Below are positions 30,937 through 43,910 of a DNA stretch of 64,000 nucleotides, piece by piece; the stretch's first letter is position 1; the number at the start of each line of letters is the position of its first letter. This DNA is from Skeletonema tropicum (lineage: Eukaryota; Bacillariophyta; Thalassiosirophyceae; Thalassiosirales; Thalassiosiraceae): positions 992,001 to 1,056,000 of the forward strand of contig CM074148.1 of assembly GCA_037178625.1 (NCBI GenBank), read 5' to 3'. The notes under the pieces are model-generated. The model did not search any database and was not told the DNA's origin. It saw only the letters and a list, made by a program, of their open reading frames with translations. Made by a program: the position numbers and the translations under genes.

Positions 30937-31393
30937 ATGAAGCTTCATCTTATCTTCTCAGTCGCCTTGGCTCTTCTCTCAACCGCTCCAGGAGCTGTGT
31001 CTGCAGCTGTGAGTTTGCATTACTACTTGTTCTGTTCGTTTGATAAGTCAATTCATGTGCTTCGTCTTGCCTTGCCCTTGCCTTGCAGCTGCTCTAATGA
31101 TTCAAGTTACTGACACCTCTCGCTCTCACTCTCACTTGCATGTCATACCATGATAGCATCCTGTTAGTCTTAGTGGATTTGAATATGACGGTGACGAAAT
31201 TACTGCCCTCATTGCTGAAGCTGGACGTCGTGGTTGTCCTAGAAATCGTCCATGGGTGTGTGGCCGTAATGGCAGGTCGTACGCAAACAGATGTTTAGCG
31301 AGGAAGGCAGGAGTTAGAGTCAGGCATAAGGGTAAATGTCGACGCCGCCCCCGCCCCCGCGGGCCGCGCCGCATTGGAGGTGACTTCGAATGA
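30937..31393 (+). CDS. Secreted Kazal-type serine protease inhibitor-like protein, copy 4 (2 exons)
   Basis: Exon 1 (30937-31008) is the signal peptide (MKLHLIFSVALALLSTAPGA + VSAA). The intron 31009-31156 (GTGAGT...TGATAG) is in phase 0; exon 2 (31157-31393) gives a 102-aa total. The mature part has four Cys in Kazal-like order: GCPRNRPWVCGRNGRSYANR, CLARKAGVRVRHKGKC. The VCGxNGxxYxNxC core is the Kazal signature; four Cys rather than six resembles the atypical two-disulfide Kazal domains known from oomycetes. The tail is Arg/Pro-rich (RRRPRPRGPRRIGGDFE). This is the most intact copy in the window. It is expected to act outside the cell against subtilisin- or trypsin-like proteases. Confidence 0.8.
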
Positions 31394-31680
31394 AGAATAT
31401 GACTTCGGCTATGACTTCGATGTCTTGGTGAGGAGTAGGTAGGTAAGAGTGTTGGCGTTGGCGGCTGGGGCTGTGGGGGCAATCAGGAAGAGAATTTTCG
31501 AAAAGAGTTCGATCTGTAGTGTAGGAGCAAATATGATGATATGTTGTGTGCAGAGTCACGTTCAATTATTCTTGTCCCATAGTAAAAACAATTTCTGAAA
31601 AAACTCATCCCAATCGCATGTATCGATTGATATTGAGATGAATAAAGTTGTCAACACTTCATCACAGCCTCTCACCAAAA

Positions 31681-32224
31681 ATGAAATCCAGCAGTGCCGT
31701 ATCCACCCGCATCCTCTTGCTCTTGCACTTGCAATGCCGTACAAACTGCATTACAAATTTCCATCATTATACATTACAAATTTCCATCATTATAATATTC
31801 CTCCCCACATCTGCTTCTTTTCTCTTTTAGAGGGCTGTTTCTGTTACTTTTACTATTTTATTATTATTATTATTCTTTCTTTCATTTTCATGTGTATGTG
31901 TATGTGTCTTCCTCCGACGCGGCTTGCTGTTGGACACACAAAGACACAGAACGCTGATTGACTCTCTTCTCTTTGTTATTCTTCTATCATGAATCGATGC
32001 GATCTATGACTATGACTTTGAATGAAGGTACTCTAGCTGCTGCTGAAGCTGTGAACGCTGAATGTGAAGTCGGAGTTGGAGTTGAAGCTGAAGCTGATGA
32101 AGTGAAGCATTCGAAGACGAAGATGTATCTGCATCTTGATCATGAATTTGAATTGGTACGGTGGGCAGTGGCAGCATTGCCGGTGGCTTCTCTCTCTCTA
32201 GAGAGTGATGTAGCTCTGGAATAG
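31681..32224 (+). CDS. Small secreted-type ORF (MKSSSA family), copy 4
   Basis: The first segment starts MKSSSAVSTRILLLLHLQCR. The second segment, in the frame ending at 32224, reads LNEGTLAAAEAVNAECEVGV, then HSKTKMYLHLDHEFELVRWA and SLESDVALE, and stops. A T-rich, intron-like stretch (31800-31990) separates them. The splice sites are not certain, and the first segment may itself be frameshifted relative to copy 3. It lies about 290 bp downstream of Kazal copy 4. The function is unknown. Confidence 0.35.
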
Positions 32225-32639
32225 TGGTTGCAGCTGGGCGGGTGGTATCGCACCCACCAGTGGAAGACGACGTTGGATATATACATGCGTTTGAGTACAA
32301 CATGATGTGGATTGGTCGATCATCTGGAATCCTTTCGGTCTTCAGGGAAAATAGTACTTAAAGCGGGATCATATATGTAACAGAAATTTTAAAGTACGTT
32401 TGGTGGGCCCTCAAGAGGCGACATTATCTACTCTAAGTGATACCATAAGTAACGAACATGTGCTGCAATAGCTATTATTTCCAGGGAGATTTGTCCGAAT
32501 TCGAGAAGAATTCGTGAGGGGAAGGCTTGAATTCGTAAGCCCCCAAGGTAAAAGAAGTTATCCATTCTCTGAAATCTCAAAGTCGGAGAGAACAAGAATT
32601 TTACAATTACACCAAGTCCGTGAAAAATAAGAAACAAAA

Positions 32640-33960
32640 TCTGCTACGATTTACTCTAAATAACTATGTCCCCATGTGCCTCTGAGTCCTTGCGCCTGAT
32701 CCAATTGTTCCAATTCAGCCACTAGTATCAATTGCGCATTACACTTATTGAAATCCAATGGTAAGTTCTTTGCTGTTGCTGTCTTGATCTTAGTCTTGTA
32801 ATCACCAATCCGGTTTCCCATGCCAAGAATAGTAGTTCCAGTGGCTCTCTTACTTGGTACGAATTCATTTAACTGACCATGACACTCACTAACTATTTCG
32901 TCTGCTGCAACTCATGACAGTTCTTGCACGTCGAACGATGCCAACATTAGCCTGCACCTCTGCATTGCGTTCAGCAACTTTGACCTATGTAGTACTGAGA
33001 GGAGTTCTTATCACCAGCATGTCCAGTAAGCGCAGAGTGGAAGAAGTAATTTATATCTTTGTGCTTGGTTGCTTGATTGATCCCCCCTTGACGGAGAGAC
33101 TTGGCGGAATAATACTTCAGGACAGCCTCGGGTGATGCAGATCGGATAGTTTCAGTGACAAGCGTTGTTGCACCCTCATCTTTCCTCCCAGAAAGCAATG
33201 GAAACACAACCTGTTCCAATCCACTATTTTTTTGAGTTGGACCTTCGTTAAAGACCATCTTCACACAAAGCAAACATTCCCATGGTGCAATACCAATCTT
33301 TGCACCACTTTTCATCGGCCACTCGTGCCATTGCGTAACCTTGGATCGTTTTCTTCTCCTTCCATGGAGTGTTCGTCAAATTCCACAAACAATCGAAGTA
33401 CCAGTCTCTGAACGTTTGAAATTTTGCCTCCCCTCCCCTTCCAATTGCCTTGGCGATAGAGTGAATGATGGCTACAAACTATAATTGTTCTCCCCATCGT
33501 CGGCATTTGTGATTAGGTGAATGAATATGTGCTGCAGATCACATAGGCGATGCGGATATTTGCCTTCCTCGTCATCCAACCCATGGCAATCATACAATGG
33601 CCGGATATCCTCCAGCCCAATCATGCCATCGCCACATACAACAGATGAAATAATTTCAATTGTCTTTTTTGACACCAGGTTTTAAATTCTTCCAAAACTC
33701 CGGCACGGCCTTTTTGTCGTTCCGGTTGAGATCCTTCCAATCGAGATGATCAGGATAGTCTTCTCTGAGGTATTTAATGATCTTCCCAATGTACGTCTCG
33801 AGGACTGCTGATGTCACTAGGCGATTACTGTCGCTGTTCCGCAGACGTTGCAGATTTTCATCAAAGTTGATGGGGATAAATCGTGACGCTGTAAACCTGC
33901 AAAGATCAATAACGATAGATTCTGGATCGACAAGCTCTTCCGGTTTATTTCTGCAGGGCG
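32640..33960 (-). pseudogene. Decayed tyrosine recombinase (Crypton-like)
   Basis: Minus-strand reading in at least three frames gives a connected protein. First comes RFIPINFDENLQRLRNSDSN, then LETYIGKIIKYLREDYPDHL (core-binding part, about 33700-33920). Next is FRDWYFDCLWNLTNTPWKEK, then MARVADEKWCKDWYCTMGMF (about 33250-33420). Last is YYSAKSLRQGGINQATKHKD and SALTGHAGDKNSSQYYIG (about 32990-33130). The last part carries the R of the SLRxGG box and the GH...SSQYY box with the presumed nucleophile Tyr. Frameshifts near 33665, 33490 and 33260 and internal stops show decay. Cryptons are YR-encoding DNA transposons found in diatoms and oomycetes. Confidence 0.6.
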
Positions 33961-33996
33961 ATCACGAGACTTTCGATATGCAACCCACAGTCTGAA

Positions 33997-36708
33997 TGCA
34001 GACTGGTCGTTTCGAAGGGTACCAATTAATTGCTTCGCCGAGCTTGCGTTGGCCTCGGGGGACTGAGCCGCCGCCGCCGCCGCACTAGGCGGCGTCCTAA
34101 TACACCGCTTTAGCGAATAAAGCGGAGGTTATTGTTTCGAACTCTCAATCTCATGGTGGACAGTAGTGATTCTTTTCGGCCATCATCTTGATAAGTAGGT
34201 AGAAGTAGTGATAGTCTCTCGAAAAAGTTGGTGGTTATTTGTGTATTATCGCGGTTATTTTGACGAAATAACGGGGAGAACAGCCTCACCAAACACCCGG
34301 CTAAAATTCGCCACTTCGTGGCGGGAGACAACGAATTCGCGTCTTCGACGCGAATTCGGGCAAAATTCCCAGATCGCACCCTATATAGTCCTTGAGGTCG
34401 AACACAAGTAATTCTTACTACTATTCCTACGTACAAATCGCTATTTTGGCCGTAGCTAGAGGGACGATTCCTATCGTAGCCTCAAATTCGCTAAACGGTA
34501 CCACTCAAATCCACCCTCCGATTGTCATCTTTTACACCCTCACCATGATGTCCTCCACTCCTATGGCCACAGTTATGCACAACCAATAAAAACACCCATG
34601 ATACTCAGCTTATCTGATCTTATACATCATCATATAATCGACAACGACGGCAATACTCAGTTGATTGATCGAAAATGAAGAAAATAACGTCGCCATCGAC
34701 GGCATAAAATCCACAACTTTTACCTCCCTTCACCACTCCCACGGACGTTTGCGTGGTGATAAACATCTAAGGAGAGGCTTTCCTCGCATCCAATCGATAT
34801 GCGGTATATGAGGGACATCTTTTGCTACCTGAACTGTTCACAAACATCAACTAGTACATGATCAAGCACATTTTATCAGTGAGAGGCAATCTATTTTTCT
34901 ATCCAGAGTGTATGCAATAATCAACTTTGTAAGGAGCCAATAACTGCATATGGGTGGTTGACCGTGTAAGATACATCATATATAGTCAATAGAAGACTTA
35001 TATGCGTTGGCAGTGCATAATGTTTGTGTTTAATATCAAATATACTGTGTTATTATTTGTGGTATTTTATGTAAATTATTAAATAAGTAATACTTGATAA
35101 ATATGATGTTCCCCTCAACATACTTTATTGATTACACTCCCATGGATATATACAATCAAAATAATGATATATCAATGCTTCTTTAATCGATATCCACGCC
35201 GTTTTCATTAATTGTCAGTTGATTGTTGTTTTCGACGGAAATGACAATTTGTGTATATTTTTGCACCGCGTAGGCAACGTTGTACAGCCTTTCCTTCCGC
35301 TGCAGAGTGCCAAGCCGTCGTCTATAATGATATTGGAGTCGAGGGAGCGGGTTGGTTGCCTTTGGAAATGGTTTATTGCCCCTCTTTACTGCGCAGTAGC
35401 GTTGATATAAAAATTTATCTGAAGTTTGTTGACATCAAGTAACCGACGTTCCGGACGACGTAATGGGGCGAAGAAGCGGCTACCAAGACACTGATGCCTC
35501 CCTATGGATATATAGTATCGATTGTTGCGTCGTGGTGTCATCGTAAATGGTGGTAATGATGATTACCTAAGGCAGTAGTCGACAGCATCAGTTGCATCAA
35601 CCAATTTCCGTTACGTCGCGGGGCAAAATTTTTTTCTCCTACAGATCGTCCGTTCATGCGACACTTTTTCGGGGGGGATCTACAAGTTGGGTTCTCCACC
35701 TCCAGTTTGAAAAGTGTCGCATGGTACAGTGTCGATTTTGTACTACTAGGCAGTCCACAATGGCATCATGGTGGTTGTGCTGTGGTTGTGTATTTGGCCG
35801 TTTTTCGCGGTGAAAAAGTGTGAGACAGAGCAGTCCGAAGTCGTTGGGCGAGGTGGTGCGTGACTTGAAACGGCCGTTTTTGAGTTCGCATGAGGATATA
35901 CCAATTCCTATGGTTGACCTACCAGCCCATTTTGCCTAACAAACGGCCAACTTTTATTAGCGTTTTTTTACTTGTGTTCGACCTTAAAGCGGGATAAAAA
36001 CTCAAGAAGTATCGCTGTTCTCGAGAAGACACCGCCCGGATGAACGGCAGATGGCTGAGGCTGACTCACAGCGGGTCACGCCTCGCGTAATTTGACGGTT
36101 ACGTCTCTCCTTCATTTTCTTCATTTTTGTCATATTTTAGTAGTACGACACATGTAAAGACACGTAATCAGCAAGTTCGTCATAGTTAATGTGCACACTT
36201 TTCGACTCAGTCCAAGAGACGTAACCATCACCGTGAACCGCCTGAACTGTAGAAGTAAAAAGACAGGTAGGACACGACATGACGGCAGACTAACTACAGT
36301 AGAATGAAGGCACCGTCAAGATAGAGAACATGATGTTGTGTCTGTTGTATTAGTAGCATGCAGTTGTTGGTCGTAACCAGTTTCATCTCTATTAAGAGAG
36401 TGCTCTAGAATTAAAAGTGAAGAAAAAGTAATAGCACAAGACAACAACGAGCATCATCTTTCCTTTTGAAATGTCCCATCGAGAATATTCTTTCCTACAT
36501 AAATAGAAGTAAACGTCCGGAGACCATTGATTGCTCCAATCGAAGTCATATATATTATACATATTGCTAAAGATAAGTAGGGAGTGCCGTGTCGACGTGC
36601 CAAAATCATATATGAGCAGCGCGAACCAACGACGAATTATAAAAAGTCATCACTATCAAAAGATCTCTCAAATAATCACATCATCATCACGGCAATCACT
36701 TCATCATC
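33997..36708. other. Intergenic, no gene seen
   Basis: It holds a GCC-repeat (34069-34083), the hairpin at 34333, and an inverted repeat CATGCGACACTTTTTC (35654) / GAAAAGTGTCGCATG (35709) with a 40-nt loop. ORFs are short and without features. Confidence 0.5.
34333..34357. repeat. Perfect 11-bp stem-loop
   Basis: GAATTCGCGTC - TTC - GACGCGAATTC. The perfect stem with a 3-nt loop could form in RNA or act as a binding site. No adjacent gene end was identified. Confidence 0.8.
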
Positions 36709-39265
36709 ATGGAGACATCCTTAAAACACACTCACAGCAACGACGTCACGCAGCACAGCGACGATGATGATGATGATCACAAACAACCCTCTGAAAAATC
36801 AGTCGGTACCACCTCCTCGTCAATTCTACAATCTGTCACCCTGCAGAGTTCGCATCATCAGCCCAGTAATAATATTGATCCACAAAACGAAGAAGGGGAA
36901 GAAGATTTGCAGCAGCCAGTCAATAATGAGAAGATTCGGATTGCTTCCTCCTCTATCAAAAGTGATAACTATCGTGAGCAGCAGCAGGAAGAAGGTGGTG
37001 GTGGTCATGATGATCAATCCGAAGAACGAGATGGAATGAAAGTCCAACAGGAGAAACGACCAGATGTTGCTTCGTCACTTCACATTCTGACAAAAGACAA
37101 TCATAATGATAACGAGGGGGGAGATGTCACAACTGCATCAACTTGCACGATAACTCACGATACTAATACTACAGATGGTGTTGATGGAGGTGGATGTAAT
37201 TTGGATGACACGAAGACTACTACAACTGCAATCACAAATAGTAGTAGTAGTACTTCACCAGTACTTTCGGCAATAATAAACTCGGTACCAAATACTACTA
37301 CTACTTCAAATAATGTCATGATGATGATGCGAAACAACAACAACAACAACAGCAACAACTTGGAGGATGAGGATGAGGAGGATTCCAATAATAGTCATTG
37401 TGACGAGTATGATGATTATGACTGGTCTCCACCTCGACATATTTATGCATTGAGGGAAATTATTGTTGAAGAGGTCAAGGGTGAGGAGGAGGGTGGGAAT
37501 GCACTATATGATGATGCAGTAGATACACCTAGATCGGAATCACCTCCCGATGACGTGATTACACCTCCTACCAAGAAGGCCATGCTATCATCGTCAACAA
37601 CAACAAGGAGAAGAACACGCTTGATATCATCACAAATGGTCAACATCTCTGGACAGGAGAATGTCAAATTGGGAAAGATAAGTAAGGGTGCTGTGCTTTG
37701 TAGTACTCAATGGAAAAGTAGTAGTAGTAGTAGTAGTAGTAGTGAGGAGGAGAGAGAAAAAGGAGAGCAACATACTATTATTGATACAAAGGGAGAGGGC
37801 CAGTTGAATATTGTTGAGAATGCTTCTTTCAACCACCGTACAGCATCATCTCCTCCTGAAGAAGAAGAAGAAGAAGAAGTGACCGTATGTACCACTGTCA
37901 ACAAAGACAACAACGTAAAAGAAGAGTATATTACAGTGGTACCCTACCCAATAGCACGAAGACGAATGGGATGCAATTGTCAAAAAAAAGTGGAGGATCA
38001 TCAAGATGAGGGTACGACGTCAAATAATACTACGAAACGGAAACCATCGTTATTCAAGGGAGTAGAGACAATTTGTCGAATAGTTCAAGATACTCTTTTT
38101 TGTCAGTTGAAACGAAGGGAGCACCACCCTAATAGCAACAGTAACAACAACAATGTAGAACGGGACAAGGTGGTAGAAGGTTATTGTAACGAATGCAACT
38201 TTTTTGGTGAGAATCCTACTCCAAAGCAAACCAAGAAGGAAAATTGGTTGAAACGGAGGAGGAGGAGGAGGAAGAGTCGTAAATCTTTGTCATTTCGAAA
38301 TGTTGGTGCAACAGTTTATGGAGATGAGGCTGTCATTGGGAATACTTCTGAACCGAGTGAGTACTCCTTCTTCTTCTTTGTTTTGTTCCTTCGTTATAAT
38401 AATGTCGTCGTCAATTCTTGTATATATATTCTCTAATGCATGCATCTACATCATACCTCTCTCTCTCTCTCTCTCCCACCCACCCACCCCCCTCCCACTT
38501 GACATTTTTTCTTCACACACAGTCAATGAAATTCTAAGCATCGACTCATCTCTTGGAATTTACGTCTGTGAATCAGGCCTAACAGCAGTCAAATGCCAAG
38601 AAATCATCGATGCCGCCGAATCTTTGGCACAGCACAAAGGCGCTTGGTCGGCATACACATATGCAAAGCAAACACTGGGGTGTAAGGAGTACGATGGTTT
38701 GGCAGAGGCGAGTGAGGAACCTGTCATGACGGCATGTGCTACGATTCGAGATCGATTGGAACATGTTTGGGCTGCTACTACTGCAAGTTCAAATAGTAGT
38801 AATAGTAGTGGCAGCGGTTACGACGACAGTGGGGAGAAGAAAAAGCATGATGATACATTACGAGCACAAGCTGTAGATAAACAACAAGCAAGAGAGGGGA
38901 ATGTTGTAGAGGAGCCAATGACAACAAAGCCAAAGAAAGAGTTGGTACTTGATACGAGGGAGCCTCATGTTGTAAAGTATGACGTTTCAAGAATGGAACG
39001 CCGAAAGCTTGATATGCACACTGACAGATCGGTATGGACATTCATTATTGCCTTGTCGGAGGGACGAGGCCAAGACTATGCGGGGGGAGGTACATTTTTT
39101 GAGCAGTTGAATGCCACGGTCCATCTGCAGCGTGGGCAGATGATCATTTTTAGAGGGAAGTTGCGCCATCGTGGGGTGAAGATTTTGTATGGGAGGAGGT
39201 ATTTGCTTGTTGGCTTTTTGGTGGAGCAGAAGTCAGGTAGTGATTTGAAAGGGCCCAGCAGATAG
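36709..39265 (+). CDS. Prolyl-4-hydroxylase-type 2OG-Fe(II) dioxygenase with long low-complexity N terminus (2 exons)
   Basis: Exon 1 is 36709-38356 and exon 2 is 38523-39265; the intron (GTGAGT...CACACAG, 166 bp) splits an Ile codon, giving 796 aa. Exon 1 (about 549 aa) is nearly all low complexity (poly-S, poly-N, poly-E, poly-T) and ends in a basic segment. Exon 2 holds the P4H-like domain: INEILSIDSSLGIYVCESGL, then the iron ligands in MHTDRSVWTF (H about 715, D about 717) and LRHRGVKI (H about 765), with Arg in YGRRYLLVGF for 2-oxoglutarate. These enzymes hydroxylate proline or related side chains in the ER or on proteins. No signal peptide is evident, and the acidic/serine-rich N terminus suggests a cytosolic or nuclear location (inference). 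Confidence 0.8.
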
Positions 39266-39833
39266 TTGAAGAAAGAGTAGAGGTAGAGGGTTGTGAATGA
39301 GGTTGAGGTTCGAGTAGAGAGTATTTGTGTGTGAGAGAGAAAGAGTAATATGGTAATAGAATATTGTAGAGACCTTGTGTGAATGAAAGACATTATTGCT
39401 TCTTTTCTAGTTTTATTAGAAGGGTCACTCAACGCTCATTAGAACGAGAAAAGTATGATTATGATGTCAACACCTATCATTGCCTTGTAGCTTGCTATTC
39501 AAAGTCATGGCCAATATTGGTTCAACCTATGTCTTGAATGGCTCAACGTCATCTAGTTCCTGCTGAAGCTCTTAGAATGACCTTCATGTTCATGAAGCAG
39601 AATAAGTTGGTCGAAGGCGCCTTGTATCGATGAAGAGAGGTAAATTATTAGAGTAGTTTTCCTTGAACCATTTCACCTGGATCTGGATGTCAATGTCAGT
39701 GTCGGGTGTCGGATCAGGTCAGGACATGGAAGACGTTCTGCACGTGCTTCTTCAGCACGAGCAAGAACGTACGATGTTGACACCCAGACCAGTCTGCCAT
39801 AAAAGAATGGATAAGTCCTCGAACTGCATAAGT
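39266..39833. other. Intergenic, no gene seen
   Basis: Likely 3' UTR of the dioxygenase gene, then non-coding sequence up to the first unit of the tandem array. Confidence 0.5.
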
Positions 39834-42800
39834 ATTAACCCGGATTTGCAACCCAAGTAGCAAAAGCTACAGAGGAATTCGTAGCGTGATTATACAATAA
39901 AAATATATCACGGTCTGGAGCGTGGTATGTCGGTCTTAATTGTGGTATTTTATGGTCATTTTGCAACCGAAGTTGCAAAAATCCTTGCAAAAGCAAGAGC
40001 ATGCTTTTTGCAACTTTTGCAACCCAAAGTAAACGCAGTGTGACAGCGCAGAGCGGTCATTGGTCACACTTCTTTTCCATCGCTCCGGCATGCGTCAATC
40101 ACCAAGTGCACGCTCTCTATTAGCCCAGGCTAGATCCACACACCATCATCTATGACCGTGCGATAGCAGAATACATTGTATGGCGATCCCATAAGTCAGC
40201 TGAATCGAATGGTATGGCTGATGTCGAACGATATATCGATCATCTAGTAGAGAGACGTATCGTCCATACCATACATCAGCGGCTGACATATTGTTATTGT
40301 GTGTGCCGACACAAATATCACGTTTGGTGTGATAAAAAACGAGTATAATAGAGGATTATGTACGGGGTACAATGATGGCGCACTCACTACTTGCATGGGT
40401 ATAGCGTACTGATCGATGAGTCAGTTGGCAACATAAGATGAAAATTGACTTGAAAAGCTAATTCAACACACATTAATGCACACAACATGTTCATGGCATT
40501 GGGTAAAGGATATATTAGATCTTTCCGAGACACTGCAAATAACATAACATTGAATAACAACTAATTATTGACGGAAAGTGTGTACGACTTATCATAGAAA
40601 AGCATTTTCCCATATGATAGGATGTCAGGGATAAGCGCAACGCACATCACCCTCTTAGACGACAACATCATTGACGACCACTCGTCTGAGCACACTCAGA
40701 GATAGCCACGATAACATTTCAAACAACATCTCACGTCCACTCAATTGTTGAAAACTGCCGCTGCTGTTGTCATAGATGTGATCTTCCCTCCGGTTTGGAT
40801 TGATTTGCTGTGAGAAACTTACATAATGCTGCAAGCACACGCTGGCCTCTTTTTCAATGATGCTCTCAGTGATTCTATAACGCTAATGACGACGATCGAC
40901 GGCTCTGACGGAAGCTCACAATATGCAATACCATTTCATGGCCAATGGCGGTGGCTGAACGACGACCCAAGGGCAAATGAAGCGCATGTCATGCATGGTA
41001 GGCATGTCTTGTGTCTTCGTCTTAGTCATGGAGAAAAATCACATCTTTCACGTGATCTGACATGTGTGACTACTATGTGACCATGTATGTGATTACACGG
41101 TTGCAAAAATAGTTGCAAATACTCCGAGTACAAGCGTATTAACCCGGATTTGCAACCCAAGTAGCAAAAGTTACAGAGGAATTCGTAGCGTGATTATACA
41201 ATAAAAATATATCACGGTCAGGAGCGTGGTATGTCGGTCTTAATTGTGGTATTTTATGGTCATTTTGCAACCGAAGTTGCAAAAATCCTTGCAAAAGAGC
41301 ATGCTTTTTGCAACTTTTGCAACCCAAAGTAAACGCAGTGTGACAGCGCAGAGCGGTCATTGGTCACACTTCTTTTCCATCGCTCCGGCAGGCGCCGATC
41401 ACCATAAGTACACTCTAGCCCAGCTAGATCAACACACCATCATCTATACGACCGTGCGATAGCAGAATACATTGTATGGCGTTCCCATAAGGCAGCTGAA
41501 TCGAATGTTATGGCTGATGTCGAACGATATATCGATCATCTAGTAGAGAGACGTATCGTCCATACCATACATCAGCGGCTGACATATTGTGTGTGCCGAC
41601 ACAAATATCACGTTTGGTGTGATAAAAAACGAGTATAATAGAGGATTATGTACGGGGTACAATGATGGCGCACTCACTACTTGCATGGGTATAGCGTACT
41701 GATCGATGAGTCAGTTGGCAACAGAAGCAAGATGAAAATTGACTTGAAAAGCTAATTCAACACACATAATGCAAACATGTTCATGGCATTGGGTAATAGG
41801 ATATATTAGATCTTTCCGAGACACTGCAAATAACATAACATTGAATAACATCTAATTATTGACGGAACGTGTGTACGACTTATCATAGAAAAGCATTTTG
41901 CCATATGATAGGATGTCAGGGATAAGCGCAACGCACATCACCCTCTTAGACGACAACATCATTGACGACCACTCGTCTGAGCACACTCAGAGATAGCCAC
42001 GATAACATTTCAAACAACATCTCACGTCCACTCAATTGTTGAAAACTGCCGCTGCTGTTGTCGTAGATGTGATCTTCCCTCCGGTTTGGATTGATTTGCT
42101 GTGAGAAACAAACATAATGCTGCAAGCACACGCTGGCCTCTTTTTCAATGATGCTCTCAGTGATTCTATAACGCTAATGACGACGATCGACGGCTCTGAC
42201 GGAAGCTCACAATATGCAATACCATTTCATGGCCAATGGCGGTGGCTGAACGACGACCCAAGGGCAAATGAAGCGCATGTCATGCATGGTAGGCATGTCT
42301 TGTGTCTTCGTCTTAGTCATGGAAGAAAAATCACATCTTTCACGTGATCTGACATGTGTGACTACTATGTGACCATGTATGTGATTACACGGTTGCAAAA
42401 ATAGTTGCAAATACTCCGAGTACAAGCGTATTAACCCGGATTTGCAACCCAAGTAGCAAAAGTTACAGAGGAATTCGTAGCGTGATTATACAATAAAAAT
42501 ATATCACGGTCAGGAGCGTGGTATGTCGGTCTTAATTGTGGTATTTTATGGTCATTTTGCAACCGAAGTTGCAAAAATCCTTGCAAAAGAGCATGCTTTT
42601 TGCAACTTTTGCAACCCAAAGTAAACGCAGTGTGACAGCGCAGAGCGGTCATTGGTCACACTTCTTTTCCATCGCTCCGGCAGGCGCCGATCACCATAAG
42701 TACACTCTAGCCCAGCTAGATCAACACACCATCATCTATACGACCGTGCGATAGCAGAATACATTGTATGGCGTTCCCATAAGGCAGCTGAATCGAATGT

Positions 42801-43719
42801 TATGGCTGATGTCGAACGATATATCGATCATCTAGTAGAGAGACGTATCGTCCATACCATACATCAGCGGCTGACATATTGTGTGTGCCGACACAAATAT
42901 CACGTTTGGTGTGATAAAAAACGAGTATAATAGAGGATTATGTACGGGGTACAATGATGGCGCACTCACTACTTGCATGGGTATAGCGTACTGATCGATG
43001 AGTCAGTTGGCAACAGAAGCAAGATGAAAATTGACTTGAAAAGCTAATTCAACACACATAATGCAAACATGTTCATGGCATTGGGTAATAGGATATATTA
43101 GATCTTTCCGAGACACTGCAAATAACATAACATTGAATAACAACTAATTATTGACGGAACGTGTGTACGACTTATCATAGAAAAGCATTTTGCCATATGA
43201 TAGGATGTCAGGGATAAGCGCAACGCACATCACCCTCTTAGACGACAACATCATTGACGACCACTCGTCTGAGCACACTCAGAGATAGCCACGATAACAT
43301 TTCAAACAACATCTCACGTCCACTCAATTGTTGAAAACTGCCGCTGCTGTTGTCGTAGATGTGATCTTCCCTCCGGTTTGGATTGATTTGCTGTGAGAAA
43401 CAAACATAATGCTGCAAGCACACGCGTGCCTCTTTTTCAATGATGCTCTCAGTGATTCTATAACGCTAATGACGACGATCGACGGCTCTGACGGAAGCTC
43501 ACAATATGCAATACCATTTCATGGCCAATGGCGGTGGCTGAACGACGACCCAAGGGCAAATGAAGCGCATGTCATGGTAGGCATGTCTTGTGTCTATGTC
43601 TTTGTCATAAAGAAAAATCGCATCTTTCACGTGATCTGACATGTGTGACTACTATGTGACCATGTATGTGATTACACGGTTGCAAAAATAGTTGCAAATA
43701 CTCCGAGTACAAGCGTAAT
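39834..43719. repeat. Three tandem units of about 1.29-1.30 kb
   Basis: The units begin ATTAACCCGGATTTGCAACC at 39834, 41138 and 42430, and the array ends at about 43719. Units 2 and 3 are almost identical; unit 1 has small indels. Each unit contains many TTGCAA-type short inverted repeats in its first 200 bp (TTGCAACC, GTTGCAAAAA, TTTTGCAAC). Each also has one plus-strand ORF starting MLQAHAGLFFNDALSDSITL (40826, 42117, 43409) and a minus ORF starting MCLQHYV. The ORF ends differ between units through frameshifts, so coding is doubtful. Confidence 0.9.
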
Positions 43720-43910
43720 ACTTCTACTAATACTTGAACTTGAACTACATCAGGTTTGAAGGGAAAGGCAAGGGATTGGCTCGATCGTCAGCGTCAGCCG
43801 GCCAGCCACGTCCTGAGCGCGCAGCGGCTGTACTTGGATGCGTATTCTCTTCCGCAGTATCCTAGCCAGCAGTTCGCATTATCCTTGCATTACTTTGATA
43901 GAAAACAAGA

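Noticed and set aside
36764..37913. ORFs antisense or frame-shifted to exon 1 of the dioxygenase
   Set aside because: They are poly-Leu/poly-Ile or poly-Val shadows of the Ser/Asn/Glu repeat codons.
40655..43639. Conserved ORFs within the 1.29-kb tandem units as real genes
   Set aside because: They are conserved because the DNA is duplicated; their ends differ through indels and they overlap on opposite strands, so selection for coding cannot be shown.
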